DNA from: Intestinimonas aquisgranensis
GTDB lineage: Bacteria; Bacillota; Clostridia; Oscillospirales; Oscillospiraceae
DNA length: 64,000 nucleotides
Reading direction: 5' to 3'
Assembly (NCBI GenBank): GCA_020687605.1
Contig: JAJEQY010000002.1
Coordinates: 1-64,000 of the forward strand
The notes under the pieces are model-generated. The model made no database searches. It was not told where the DNA came from and worked only from the letters and a program-made list of their open reading frames with translations. Position numbers and translations under genes: made by a program. Positions 33,111-41,746 of this stretch are shown here, piece by piece. Numbering within the stretch: the stretch's first letter is position 1; every line of letters starts with the position of its first letter.

Positions 33111-34870
33111 GCTGCAGTCTCCTTTTCTTTGTTGGTTTCATCGGCAGAAATAACCTGGAAAAACGGTGTGCCTGGAATGGCCGGTGTGGTGTTGTGTCCA
33201 TGGTGAATATACGGCGCTCCGCCTCCGTCCACGGTGTAGCGGATAGCGGGGTGCTCGGTCAGTTCATACTTTAGGTCCATGACGGGTTTTGCTCCCCGGA
33301 TAAACAAGATGCAATAGCGATTATCCAATGCACGAACCTCATCGGGGGTAAGCAGCTCCCGTCCGCTCATCTGGAAATTGGTGGAGTAGGAACCCGATTT
33401 GCCTTTGGTCTGCCCATGGGTCTTTGTATCGATGGTGGCCTTGCCCAGGGCCTCAGAGATATACTTATGGGTGCTCTGCTCGTTGCCGCCCAGATAGAGG
33501 ATGGTGTCCGAGTTGCCGGGGATGGTCTCCCAGGAGTCCTTGTACAGCTCCTTGATTTGGGCCATATTCTGGATGATGGTGCTGGAGGAAATGTTACGGG
33601 AACGCATGGTGGCCAATTCACGGGTGTACCCTGGCAGCGGCATGGCCGCGAACTCATCCAATACAAAGTGGACGTGCCGGGGCAGCGCCCCATGATGGAT
33701 CTGATCTGCGCTGTAATAAAGTGTCTGAAACGCCTGGGAATAGAGCAGAGACACCAAAAAATTGAAGGTGTTGTCATTGTCCGGAATCACGGCGTAGAGA
33801 GCGCATTTCTTTTCTCCCAGGGTATAGAGGTCCATATCGTCGTGGTCTGTGATGGCCCGAATCTGGGGCAGGTTAAAGGGGGCCAGACGAACCGCGGCGG
33901 ATACCAGGATGCTCTTGGCTGTCTTGCCCGCGCTCTGCTTGAATACTTTGTACTGCCTGAGAGCCACGCTTTCCGGGTTCTCCCGTTCTATGGCTTGGAA
34001 TAGCAGATCCAGGGGGGAGAGATACTCGTCATCCTCCTCTCGAACCTCCGCGTATTCCAGCACCCGCATGACCATGGAGAAGTTCTGCTCATACTCCGGG
34101 GCCTCCTGGAACAGCATGAGGATGATGGCTTGGAGGAGCGCCGTCTCGGCTTTGGTCCAAAACGGATCAGATTCATGGCTGCCCTTTGGTGTGGTAGCCT
34201 GGATGAGGTTATTGACCAGCTTGAGGACATCTTTTTCATCTCTCAGATAGCGGAATGGGTTGTATCTGTCCGACTCCTCCAGGTTGACCAGGTTGAGCAC
34301 CCGGATGTCATACCCTTTGCTTTTCAGCCATCCTCCTGTCGCAGTGAGCACCTCCATTTTCGGGTCGGTAATGACATAATTGGTGTTGGCCGCCAGAATG
34401 TTTGGTTTCACATAGCTGCGGGTCTTGGCCGCGCCGCTGCCGCCAATAACCAGGACGTTGAGGGAGCGGCGGTGCTTGTGGGTGTCCAAGCCCAGGCGGA
34501 CATGGCGGGTCAGGATCTTGTTCTCTTTTTGGCGGAACATGGCGTTGACCTGCCGGGGAGAGCCCCAGGCGGCGGAGCCGTGCTCCTCGCCGTCCCGAGT
34601 GCGCCGCTGTTCCGAGGCGTAGACGCATAGGCCCATGATATACAGGCCGGTGCAGATCAGGATGGACAGCAGGCTTTTGTCTGTCCAATGGATATCCAGC
34701 GGGTGCTGGAGCGCCGTTGTCAGATTGGTAAGAAGTTCCGGCAATCCACACCCCAAGGATTGGGCAATGAGCAATGCGCCCCAGACCACCGGAACATAGA
34801 AAAACAGGGCCAGGACAATGTCCCCGGCCCTGGAGCTTTGTTTCAGGAAACTCACCTCCAAGCAAAACAC
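33107..34870 (-). CDS. virD4: VirD4/TraG-type coupling protein
   Basis: The 587-residue protein has two N-terminal membrane helices, Walker A VIGGSGAAKTRSYVKPN (near 143), Walker B VHFVLDEFAAMPLP and the TraG/VirD4 C-terminal motif ILYLGGNEQSTHKYISEALG. It recruits the relaxase-DNA complex to the channel. The start is uncertain: GTG codons at 34870 and 34855 and a TTG at 34861 are possible. The best-spaced codon after GGAGG is a CTG at 34846, where relatives have ATG. Confidence 0.93.
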   Translation of the reverse strand: MFCLEVSFLKQSSRAGDIVLALFFYVPVVWGALLIAQSLGCGLPELLTNLTTALQHPLDIHWTDKSLLSILICTGLYIMGLCVYASEQRRTRDGEEHGSAAWGSPRQVNAMFRQKENKILTRHVRLGLDTHKHRRSLNVLVIGGSGAAKTRSYVKPNILAANTNYVITDPKMEVLTATGGWLKSKGYDIRVLNLVNLEESDRYNPFRYLRDEKDVLKLVNNLIQATTPKGSHESDPFWTKAETALLQAIILMLFQEAPEYEQNFSMVMRVLEYAEVREEDDEYLSPLDLLFQAIERENPESVALRQYKVFKQSAGKTAKSILVSAAVRLAPFNLPQIRAITDHDDMDLYTLGEKKCALYAVIPDNDNTFNFLVSLLYSQAFQTLYYSADQIHHGALPRHVHFVLDEFAAMPLPGYTRELATMRSRNISSSTIIQNMAQIKELYKDSWETIPGNSDTILYLGGNEQSTHKYISEALGKATIDTKTHGQTKGKSGSYSTNFQMSGRELLTPDEVRALDNRYCILFIRGAKPVMDLKYELTEHPAIRYTVDGGGAPYIHHGHNTTPAIPGTPFFQVISADETNKEKETAA

Positions 34871-34873
34871 AGG

Positions 34874-34905
34874 GGACTCAGCAGTTGGATTCCACTGCTG
34901 AGTCC
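34874..34905. terminator. Hairpin between SLOG and VirD4 genes
   Basis: GGACTCAGCAGT pairs with ACTGCTGAGTCC; the T-run follows on the plus strand (TCTTTTCTT), with a weaker one on the minus strand. Confidence 0.5.
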
Positions 34906-34912
34906 TCTTTTC

Positions 34913-35401
34913 TTATGGCATAATCATAACACATGGAATGTGCTGTTGTTTGGCATAAGCGATGGTATTTCTGGTTCCACCACGCTCACCCGTATAAACC
35001 GCAATCACCCGTCCGGAGTGATCTACCATCCATTCATTGCGGCGCTGGTATGCGGAATAGGAGAACTCCTGACTAATACAGCGCACCATATCTGCGTGCC
35101 ATATCACCTCCACATAACGATCAGTCCACGACGCACTCCAATGAAGTCCGAAATTTTCATACGGAAGTGCGCAGATCAGCTTCAATCGGTTATCTGATAC
35201 TCTGCGTTCAAGCACCAGTTCTGCCGCGCAAATATCCACCCCCTTTGCCATCCCTGAAATAAATGTAGTAAACCCATCCTCTATCGCTCGGTCGATTTCC
35301 AGTCCTAATCGTACACATAACTGTTCTTCTGGAATTTTCAGCTTTTCTGGCCTGTGCCCCGTAAAGCAGCAACGGTGTTTCCGTAGCTCTTTCTCATGCA
35401 T
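34913..35401 (-). CDS. SLOG-family protein (DUF1273/YpsA-like)
   Basis: The 162-residue Rossmann-like protein begins RCCFTGHRPEKL. It has TTFISGMAKGVDICAAELVLE, the nucleotide-binding loop pattern of YpsA/DUF1273 SLOG proteins, and GRVIAVYTGERGGTRNTIAYA near the C-terminus. SLOG domains bind nucleotides or nucleic-acid-derived ligands; the role in conjugative elements is not known. It is divergent from the XRE gene and shares its palindromic control region. Confidence 0.82.
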   Translation of the reverse strand: MHEKELRKHRCCFTGHRPEKLKIPEEQLCVRLGLEIDRAIEDGFTTFISGMAKGVDICAAELVLERRVSDNRLKLICALPYENFGLHWSASWTDRYVEVIWHADMVRCISQEFSYSAYQRRNEWMVDHSGRVIAVYTGERGGTRNTIAYAKQQHIPCVMIMP

Positions 35402-35418
35402 AAACCACCCCTCCTTCA

Positions 35419-35502
35419 GTATAGACTATAATATTATCTAATGTAATAGTCTATACCTTCGAGCGGGCAATTCCATATTATCTAACTACAACATTAGATA
35501 AT
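35419..35502. promoter_or_regulatory. Nested palindromes between divergent SLOG and XRE genes
   Basis: GTATAGACTAT (35419-35429) is exactly repeated inverted at 35446-35456. ATTATCTAA (35477-35485) is inverted at 35494-35502, and a further ATTATCTAAT lies at 35433-35442 inside the first pair. The second palindrome ends one base before the XRE ribosome site, so it is a likely operator for the XRE protein. Confidence 0.6.
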
Positions 35503-35515
35503 AGGAGCATGAGAT

Positions 35516-35740
35516 ATGGTAAAACTAAATGTGTTGAAATTGCTGGAGAAACAGGGCAGGACAAAATATTGGCTTTATAAGCAACTTGGAATGAGCTATC
35601 AGAATTTCAACCGAATGGTAAACAATGAAACTCAGTCTATCAAATTGGAGCGAATTGAAACCCTGTGTTTATTGCTAAACTGCACACCAAATGACTTGTT
35701 TGTAATCGATTGTGAGTGTGAACATACGCCCCAACAGTAG
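35516..35740 (+). CDS. XRE/Cro-type helix-turn-helix regulator (74 aa)
   Basis: A compact DNA-binding domain (KLLEKQGRTKYWLYKQLGMS, YQNFNRMVNNETQSIKLERI, then LCLLLNCTPNDLF) follows the YozG/Cro family pattern. The start lies after AGGAG. It is one of only two plus-strand genes inside the element and is probably autoregulated through the palindromes upstream. It could be the element's switch for transfer functions. Confidence 0.85.
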   Translation: MVKLNVLKLLEKQGRTKYWLYKQLGMSYQNFNRMVNNETQSIKLERIETLCLLLNCTPNDLFVIDCECEHTPQQ

Positions 35741-35745
35741 GGGCA

Positions 35746-36393
35746 TTATCTCTGTTTGGGGTGTCCTTTTTGTCTGTTTCTGGCCGGAGCCGCTTTGTGC
35801 TGCCGATTCAGCTGCTCCCGGTACCCCTTTAGCTGTGCCAGAACAGAGGGGCGCTCATGGGTCGTCTCCGTACTGATTTCGCTCTTGGAGATACTGGAGC
35901 TGCCGCTGATACCGGCCAAGTCGAACTCCGACCGAGACTCTTTTTTTGGCGTTTTTTCCTCCCGGATCACTGAATCCCGCATGGGGGCTTGCTCCTTGAC
36001 TGGTGTGCTCTGGCGATCCTGCGGAAGGTATCGGATGCGCTCAAAAATGAGATTGGCTCGCTCCAGCTCTGTGACTGGCATGGCCACATCTACCACCTTG
36101 CCGCGACCATCCGAATCCCGGATGACAGAAAACAGGATCTTCTGTTTGACTGCTCTCTGCTTGAATGCCTGATACTGTTCCGGCGACATGGGGAACATTC
36201 GGATATCCCGTGTCTCCCGGAGCATTTTTCCCATGTTGACCTTCCCGGACAGGGTCTTGTGATGCTTTGCCAAAGCCAGCGTGATGGCCAGTAGATTTTT
36301 GAGAGCAGATGCACCCAACCGAACTGTCACTTCTGTGCCGGTCAACATCATGCGAACCATCTGGTCGGCAGCCTCACCGCCTCCGATGTTCAT
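35746..36393 (-). CDS. PcfB-family (DUF3801) conjugation protein
   Basis: The 215-residue protein has the DUF3801 core GTEVTVRLGASALKNLLAIT and IRMFPMSPEQYQAFKQRAVK, then a charged, Ser/Gln-rich tail. PcfB proteins act as adaptors between coupling protein and relaxase in pCF10-like systems. It overlaps the relaxase gene by 20 bases and lies upstream of VirD4 in the operon direction, as expected. Confidence 0.8.
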   Translation of the reverse strand: MNIGGGEAADQMVRMMLTGTEVTVRLGASALKNLLAITLALAKHHKTLSGKVNMGKMLRETRDIRMFPMSPEQYQAFKQRAVKQKILFSVIRDSDGRGKVVDVAMPVTELERANLIFERIRYLPQDRQSTPVKEQAPMRDSVIREEKTPKKESRSEFDLAGISGSSSISKSEISTETTHERPSVLAQLKGYREQLNRQHKAAPARNRQKGHPKQR

Positions 36394-37780
36394 TGTGTTC
36401 CACCTCTTTTCCTCTTGTTTCGGTTTTGCGGATATCTTCTTCCATCTGCTTACTTGCCGTCTGGATTTCCCGGCACAGGGCCAGCTTTTTGCGTTCTGCG
36501 CGGATCTGCCGGTTTAGCTCGGCAAGCTGGTTATACACCTCCGTTTTTTCTTGTGTCAGATGCTCAGAGGGGACGCCGCACTGTTCCAATAGGCGCACGG
36601 CTTGCATGTAGCGGGCAAACTCTTCCTCCATGCCGGACAGCCCCTTCTCATAGCATACCTTGGCCGGTGCCAGGGCCTCCACATCCGCCAGGGCGTCGTA
36701 CAGCGCCTGCCGCTTCTTTTTGCGCACATTGAGGATGGTGCGCTGCTTCATCAGATCGGCCAGTGTTTCCTCTGTGCGGCTTTGATAGGCGGTCATTTCG
36801 TCAGTGGTGGAAATGTTGTTCTCTCGCAGGAAAGCAAACTGTGTCCGGTACTGCTCAAATTTCATGACTTCCTGCCGCAGGTGCGGCGTCATCCTGGGGG
36901 GATACTGTCGCTGTTCGATTTTTCCCAGCAGATAGAGGTAGTGAACATACAGGGCCAAAAAGCCCGTGTATTTGGGATGTCTGCGGTAGGGACGAAACAT
37001 GGGCCTGTCAGCAAAAGCGGCCCGTTGACCTGTCTCGATTTCCTCCAAATTACCCAGGATGGCGGCACGGATACCGTCCTCTGTGAAGGCGGCATTTTTT
37101 CTGCCTGGATACTGAAACCGCTCCTGCCCCCGCAGACGGAATCCCAGACGGTTTCCGTGGCGGATCTCGTAGCCCTTGTGCTCCATGAGCAGGAAGAAGT
37201 GTCCCAGGTCATTGGCGTCCTCAATGGACTCCCGGAGATCCGCCTCCAGCATGGAGCGGAAGGTGGGTTGACCCTTGGATTGACGCAGCCACTCCACATA
37301 GCTCATGGATTTGGAGGTCTCTCCGGATAGGATCACAGAGAGGCCGTGCTCCCGGCACAGCCGGTCTGAGATGGCCCGGATCTGGCAGTAATAGCTTCTG
37401 GCATTGCTATGATATTTCTCGCCGGTGTCCGCGTTCACAGAGTTGAACACAATGTGCGAATGGATATGCCCCCGATCCACATGGGTGGCAATTACTGCCT
37501 CATAACCGTCCAGATGCTCCGCAGCGAAAGTCTTGGCAATTTCCAGAGCCAGCTCGGGAGAGATTTCACTGGGCTTGAAGGACTGGACAATATGGTAATA
37601 CTGGACGCCCCCCATGTTTTCGGTGTCCCGTTTAGTCTCCAGCATCTGACGGCATTCCCGGCCTGGCTCACAGCCTTGATGGGCAGTGAGGATCTTCTGC
37701 TCCGTCTTATCGCCATTCAGGATATAGTCGATCCCAATATCCAACCGACCTTTTCGAGCCAGGATCTTGGTGATGGCCAT
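36374..37780 (-). CDS. MobA/VirD2-type relaxase (MOBP)
   Basis: The 468-residue relaxase has an N-terminal nuclease domain with the three-His motif HVDRGHIHSHIVFN (about 102-115), an early catalytic Tyr candidate in IDYILNGDKT, and a long coiled-coil C-terminal half (residues 300-460, Lys/Glu/Arg-rich). It nicks oriT and pilots the strand into the recipient. It directly follows MobC, with which it overlaps by one base. Confidence 0.92.
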   Translation of the reverse strand: MAITKILARKGRLDIGIDYILNGDKTEQKILTAHQGCEPGRECRQMLETKRDTENMGGVQYYHIVQSFKPSEISPELALEIAKTFAAEHLDGYEAVIATHVDRGHIHSHIVFNSVNADTGEKYHSNARSYYCQIRAISDRLCREHGLSVILSGETSKSMSYVEWLRQSKGQPTFRSMLEADLRESIEDANDLGHFFLLMEHKGYEIRHGNRLGFRLRGQERFQYPGRKNAAFTEDGIRAAILGNLEEIETGQRAAFADRPMFRPYRRHPKYTGFLALYVHYLYLLGKIEQRQYPPRMTPHLRQEVMKFEQYRTQFAFLRENNISTTDEMTAYQSRTEETLADLMKQRTILNVRKKKRQALYDALADVEALAPAKVCYEKGLSGMEEEFARYMQAVRLLEQCGVPSEHLTQEKTEVYNQLAELNRQIRAERKKLALCREIQTASKQMEEDIRKTETRGKEVEHNEHRRR

Positions 37781-38097
37781 TACGGATTGGCCACCTGGTA
37801 CATCAACTCATAGACTTTATCCAGCAGGAACAGTCCACGCCTGGCATCCTCTGCCGTGGCGATACCGGCATTGACGCTGCGGGCGATCTGGTTGATGTTA
37901 TTGCCGATGTGATGGATCTCCGTGCGGAGGTCCTTGATTTCCTGGGAGGGTCTGGCCCGGATCGGAGTCCCGTCGATGAGTCGGACGATATAAGCCCGTT
38001 TACTTAGTCCGCAGAGTTTGGCCTGCTGGCAGAGCTGCTGATACTGCTCCGCCGTCAGCTCGATGTGCAGATGGTGTTTTTCTTTCGGGAGTCCCAA
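37780..38097 (-). CDS. MobC-like relaxosome accessory protein
   Basis: The protein has a ribbon-helix-helix-like N-terminus (HHLHIELTAEQYQQLCQQAK) and the MobC signature TEIHHIGNNINQIARSVNAG. TTG at 38097, five bases after AGGAGG, is the likely start (105 aa); a longer reading to 38127 would include the ribosome site as coding sequence. It helps the relaxase melt oriT, which should lie just upstream. Confidence 0.85.
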   Translation of the reverse strand: MGLPKEKHHLHIELTAEQYQQLCQQAKLCGLSKRAYIVRLIDGTPIRARPSQEIKDLRTEIHHIGNNINQIARSVNAGIATAEDARRGLFLLDKVYELMYQVANP

Positions 38098-38149
38098 GCG
38101 TGCCTCCTTTCTGCGGCTCTGCCGCAAACCTTCCGCCCGCAGGCGGCAT

Positions 38150-38255
38150 TGGGGTCAGGGGTTTCCCCTGCAAGCGCGCAAAATGTACATTTGCGCTATG
38201 CTTGCCCAACGCCGCCCTAGGCGGCGTTGGCTCGGCCCCGCCGAAGCGGGGCCTA
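38150..38255. other. Candidate oriT with stacked inverted repeats
   Basis: Three inverted repeats lie directly upstream of mobC. GCAAGC plus GCGCAAA is mirrored around TGTACA (38170-38205). CCAACGCCGCC is mirrored at 38206-38230. GGCCCCGC is mirrored at 38234-38253. Position next to mobC-mobA and this repeat density are typical of an origin of transfer. The nick site is not identified. Confidence 0.5.
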
Positions 38256-38443
38256 TTTTCAAGCGGTAAGTGGATTATAATCATGGCAGGCAGAGCCTGC
38301 CAGCTCCATGGAAAAGAAAAATCACCGCTCTGGACCAGAGAGGTGATGTCTGCCTTGCAGGCTGGAATGCTCAATATTCCTCTGACATAAACTCATCTCC
38401 ATACAAGGGTGTCTATGTTAGCACCCTGAAGGTTAAAAAATCC

Positions 38444-38473
38444 GGGCAGGGTGTCTAATGTGACACCCTGCCC
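38444..38473 (-). terminator. Terminator of the cargo operon
   Basis: GGGCAGGGTGTC pairs with GACACCCTGCCC; on the minus strand it is followed by GGATTTTTT. It separates the cargo genes from the oriT/mob region. The remaining bases 38,256-38,443 show no gene. Confidence 0.75.
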
Positions 38474-38529
38474 AAACTACAATATACTACCAGAAAACTC
38501 ATCAAGGACAATCGGCAGACAGTACGCCG

Positions 38530-39252
38530 TCACACACCCTGGGCCAGTTCCCGCTCAATCCGTTCCTTGGACAGGGCGGCATAGGCGTCGGTGACCTCGA
38601 TGCCAGTGGCGGAGTAACCCTCCAGCACGGCAGCCAGCACCGTGCTGCCGGAACCGGCAAAGGGGTCCAGAATATGTCCGCCCGGCTCCGTGATTTTTAC
38701 CACATCCCGCATGAGTTGCAGGGGCTTTTCCGTCAGGTGGATGCGGTTCTGGGGATTGCCATACTTGAATACGCCGGGCAGACAGGGGACAGGTCTGCTG
38801 ATGGGCATATCCCCGTTGGATCCCCAGACAATGTACTCAGCCTGTTGGCGGAAGCGGCCCTTTTGGGGACGGCTGTTGCCTTTGTCCCAGACAGCTGTGC
38901 CGCGCCAGATCCACCCCGCCCACTGGAGCGCATCGGTGGCTGCGGGGAGTTGCCGCCAATCGATGAACATGCACACAGGGGCACCGGGTTTACAGACCTT
39001 GCGGGCGTCATAGAGCCATTCAGCGGCCCAACGGGTCCAGGATCGCTGATCCTTGGAGTCGCCGTCAAAGGGAGGGGGCGCGCTTTCTCCCATGCTGGAA
39101 TATTTCTTGTCGGTAGACTTGTTTTTCTCAGCCTGGGTTCGGCCCCCGGAGGCATAGGGGGGATCGGTGATAACCGCATCGAAGGTGTTAGGGGCGAACT
39201 CGCGCAGAACCTTCAGCGCGTCGCCGTGGATGATCTCCCATTTATCGTTCAT
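38530..39252 (-). CDS. DNA adenine/N4-cytosine methyltransferase (DpnA/beta class)
   Basis: From MNDKWEIIHG (ATG at 39252, ribosome site AAAGGTAGGG) the protein is 240 residues. The catalytic motif IV is DAVITDPPYASGG, near the N-terminus. The SAM motif I is at the C-terminal end (GHILDPFAGSGSTVLAAVLE), an order typical of beta-class N4-cytosine or N6-adenine methylases. No cognate restriction gene is nearby, so it probably protects the element from host restriction or alters expression. Its start overlaps the upstream gene. Confidence 0.88.
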   Translation of the reverse strand: MNDKWEIIHGDALKVLREFAPNTFDAVITDPPYASGGRTQAEKNKSTDKKYSSMGESAPPPFDGDSKDQRSWTRWAAEWLYDARKVCKPGAPVCMFIDWRQLPAATDALQWAGWIWRGTAVWDKGNSRPQKGRFRQQAEYIVWGSNGDMPISRPVPCLPGVFKYGNPQNRIHLTEKPLQLMRDVVKITEPGGHILDPFAGSGSTVLAAVLEGYSATGIEVTDAYAALSKERIERELAQGV

Positions 39253-39826
39253 GAGAATCCCTACCTTTCTTTTTGTTGGATTTTTTGGGGAGTTGTTCAG
39301 CGGAGAGCTCCGTCTCCACATACTCGCTGATGATATGCAGCGCCTGATCATAGTCACGGCAGGAGGTGACGCGATCAATCATCTCCTTGTTCTGATCATG
39401 CATGCCTGCCATTTGGAGCAGTTGGGAGGCAGTACCCATAATAGAGAAGATATTGCCATCCTGGCCCAACAGCTCCATTTTGGGCTTTACGAGCTTCTGC
39501 TCCTGGATAAACCCGCCCAGCCGGTTGGGTACATAATCACTGAGCCAAGTGCCGCCAAATTGACTGTGCGTCTGAATCCGCCACAGCGCAAGCTTTCCCA
39601 CATTCAGCTGCACCCCCTCAAAAGAGAACATCAGGTTTGTGAGACCGTCGTGCTGGAATGTGGCTGCATGTTCAAATTTGGTCCCATTCAGCAGGATTCC
39701 TTCCTGGGTGAGCAGATCATTGATGCCGTCCACCCATTCCTGAAGGTCGCCGCCGCAGCCCTGGAGGATCAGCCCCTCCTCGTTGGTCATGTGCCGCAGG
39801 TCCTCCGTGGTCTTTTCTTGGATCAT
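39242..39826 (-). CDS. Element-borne protein of unknown function (194 aa)
   Basis: Predicted mixed alpha/beta with no membrane segment; the C-terminus is basic (KKSNKKKGRDSHER). The stretch LILQGCGGDLQEWVDGINDLLTQEGILL suggests a helical N-terminal part, followed by beta-rich LMFSFEGVQLNVGKLALWRI. It overlaps its neighbours by four and eleven bases, in a tightly coupled operon. The family is not recognised. Confidence 0.6.
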   Translation of the reverse strand: MIQEKTTEDLRHMTNEEGLILQGCGGDLQEWVDGINDLLTQEGILLNGTKFEHAATFQHDGLTNLMFSFEGVQLNVGKLALWRIQTHSQFGGTWLSDYVPNRLGGFIQEQKLVKPKMELLGQDGNIFSIMGTASQLLQMAGMHDQNKEMIDRVTSCRDYDQALHIISEYVETELSAEQLPKKSNKKKGRDSHER

Positions 39827-40602
39827 TTGACCTCCTCGCGCTTGGCGCTTTTCTTTCTTCTGGGCGAAGTGCGTCCCTTCGGTTTGGAATCTGTCACAAC
39901 GGGGATGTCCAGTTTATTGGCACGATGGATCTCCGCCCACATCCCTTCCGTGACCGGCCCATAGACATTGACTTGCTGGCACTTTTCTACCAGCCGCAGA
40001 CCCATCTCCCGTGCGGCCAGGTCCTGCGCCGGATCGCCCGGATCTGCGATGGGCGGGAACATGAGATGGGGGCAGACCGGGATGTCGCCCGCCTGAAAGA
40101 CTTCCTGGGCTTTCTGTCTGGCAAACTCAATGTTTTTCTCCACCTCACCTCGGAGGGGGGCGCAGATGTACACCAATTTGGGGCCGTGGTCTTTTGCCGG
40201 GACTTGAATGCGAAAGGTCTCCACATAGTCGCTGGCCATTTGCCGGAGCTGCCGGTAGTCCTCCTGGGTAGGATGATAGGCATACCAATCGATCCGGTTA
40301 CCATCTACCCAAATATGCGGGTCAACGCCATCCCGCAGGTAGGGGTTGTTGGGGATCTTCTGTTTCCCCCATACATCCTTGAACCGAAGAGTCAGCTTGT
40401 CCAACACACCCTGGTCGTTGTCCAGCAGCGTCAGGCGGAGAGCCGCATAGTGATCCGCATGACCCAGTGTAACAAATTCAGCCCTCACCTGACGGTTTCT
40501 GTCCAAGCCACCCAGGCAGGCACGGCCTACAAAGACCGGATCATGGATCACAGACCCATCCGCAAACAGTTTGCGGAGTTCCTGCTCAAAAAAGATGCTC
40601 AC
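39823..40602 (-). CDS. Two-domain protein with DUF4406-like C-terminal domain
   Basis: Residues 1-135 match, at about one identity in three, the separate protein encoded just upstream (40639-41106). Both begin with an N-terminal FEQELR.LF and later have IPNNPYLRDGVDPHIWV. Residues 145-235 form a Rossmann-like domain, YICAPLRGEVEKNIEFARQK ... MWAEIHRANKLDIPVV, resembling DUF4406/nucleoside 2-deoxyribosyltransferase-like proteins. The tail is basic. Role unknown; a nucleotide-related ligand is plausible. Confidence 0.65.
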   Translation of the reverse strand: MSIFFEQELRKLFADGSVIHDPVFVGRACLGGLDRNRQVRAEFVTLGHADHYAALRLTLLDNDQGVLDKLTLRFKDVWGKQKIPNNPYLRDGVDPHIWVDGNRIDWYAYHPTQEDYRQLRQMASDYVETFRIQVPAKDHGPKLVYICAPLRGEVEKNIEFARQKAQEVFQAGDIPVCPHLMFPPIADPGDPAQDLAAREMGLRLVEKCQQVNVYGPVTEGMWAEIHRANKLDIPVVTDSKPKGRTSPRRKKSAKREEVK

Positions 40603-40638
40603 TTAGTCACTCCTCTCGTGGTTTTGATGTGCAGAGAC

Positions 40639-41106
40639 TTATCTGGAAATACTGTCCCGCTGTTTTCTCTTGGGCGACGATGGATGGATTTTGACCGGCT
40701 CCAGGGATGGCTCACAAAACATATTCAAGTATTGTGCCACGGTGCTTCGGATGGCGGCTTGGTCTGCAGCATTTGGTTTATACCCATACCACTCAACTGT
40801 TCCATTGTAGATCCAAATATGAGGAGCGACCCCATCCGGAAAATTAGGATTGTCAGGTATCATTTTGCGCCCAATAAGATCGACAATGGGAAGATCGATG
40901 TGGTCGACCAATCCGCTCAAACGGTTGATCACCTTCACAGAAAGCGAATCATAATTGCGCAGGACGGCGGGGTCATCGAATTCGATTCTTACTCGTAAAT
41001 CTCCGCCCAGCGTGCCAAAGCAGGTACGCCCGATAAAAATAGGCTTATGGACGATTGTCCCATCTCCAAACAGATCCCGTAGTTCCTGTTCAAAAAGCGT
41101 GTTCAT
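40639..41106 (-). CDS. Stand-alone paralogue of the neighbouring N-terminal domain
   Basis: The 155-residue protein starts MNTLFEQELRDLFGDGTIVH and shares IPDNPNFPDGVAPHIW and VEWYGYKPNAADQAAIRSTV with the first domain of the downstream gene. It lacks the DUF4406-like part. This looks like a tandem duplication followed by domain loss or gain. Its start overlaps the previous gene's stop by four bases. Confidence 0.6.
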   Translation of the reverse strand: MNTLFEQELRDLFGDGTIVHKPIFIGRTCFGTLGGDLRVRIEFDDPAVLRNYDSLSVKVINRLSGLVDHIDLPIVDLIGRKMIPDNPNFPDGVAPHIWIYNGTVEWYGYKPNAADQAAIRSTVAQYLNMFCEPSLEPVKIHPSSPKRKQRDSISR

Positions 41107-41738
41107 CGGCTCATTTCACGCCCTTTCTGTTTTAGAGGCGTGGGAGGGGGCGGTTGTTGAGGAGCCAGTTCGTCTCGGGACGAATCCCGGATCACAGAAC
41201 GGTTTTTCCCGCTGATCACCAGGGTGTCCAGCGTATCGTTGCGGATCTCCTCACCGCTGATCACCAATGCGCTGCCTGTCAGACGCACATCCCCGGATAC
41301 TTTGCCATAGACCGCACAGTGGCCGGACAGAATGGGAACGCCCATGGTATCCTTGTCATTAAGGATCATGGAAAACCCGGAGGCCCTGGCAGAGGTGCTG
41401 AGCACAGCGCCTCGTATATAGGCATTGTCCTCTGCCCGCGCATGGCCGGAAAGGACAGCGCCCATAGAGATATAAGCGTTGTCGCAGACGACCGCCTCTC
41501 CGCGCAGAATAGCCCCCTTGTCAACATAGGCGTCATTACAGGCAATGGCATCGTCAAAAATCCATGCGCTATCGTCCGGCTCGAAGGAAAGGTTGCTCTC
41601 GCTCTCCACAAAGCCACCTAAATCACCGGCTTTGACCTCCGCACTCACATCCCGGAGTGCCCGGATACGATGAAGAAAGGGATACTTTTCATGCGAGATC
41701 TCCGTGATTTCATATTTCTGATTGCTCGTTGTTCTCAT
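41103..41738 (-). CDS. Beta-helix (YdcK-like) repeat protein
   Basis: After a short N-terminal domain (YEITEISHEKYPFLHRIRAL), residues 50-185 consist of short repeats of the type WIFDDAIACNDAYVDKGAIL and VVCDNAYISMGAVLSGHARA, each about 16-18 residues. These form a left-handed or YdcK-type beta solenoid. The Pro-rich C-terminus is disordered. Such proteins occur in phages and conjugative elements with unknown role. Confidence 0.75.
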   Translation of the reverse strand: MRTTSNQKYEITEISHEKYPFLHRIRALRDVSAEVKAGDLGGFVESESNLSFEPDDSAWIFDDAIACNDAYVDKGAILRGEAVVCDNAYISMGAVLSGHARAEDNAYIRGAVLSTSARASGFSMILNDKDTMGVPILSGHCAVYGKVSGDVRLTGSALVISGEEIRNDTLDTLVISGKNRSVIRDSSRDELAPQQPPPPTPLKQKGREMSR

Positions 41739-41746
41739 CTCCTTTT

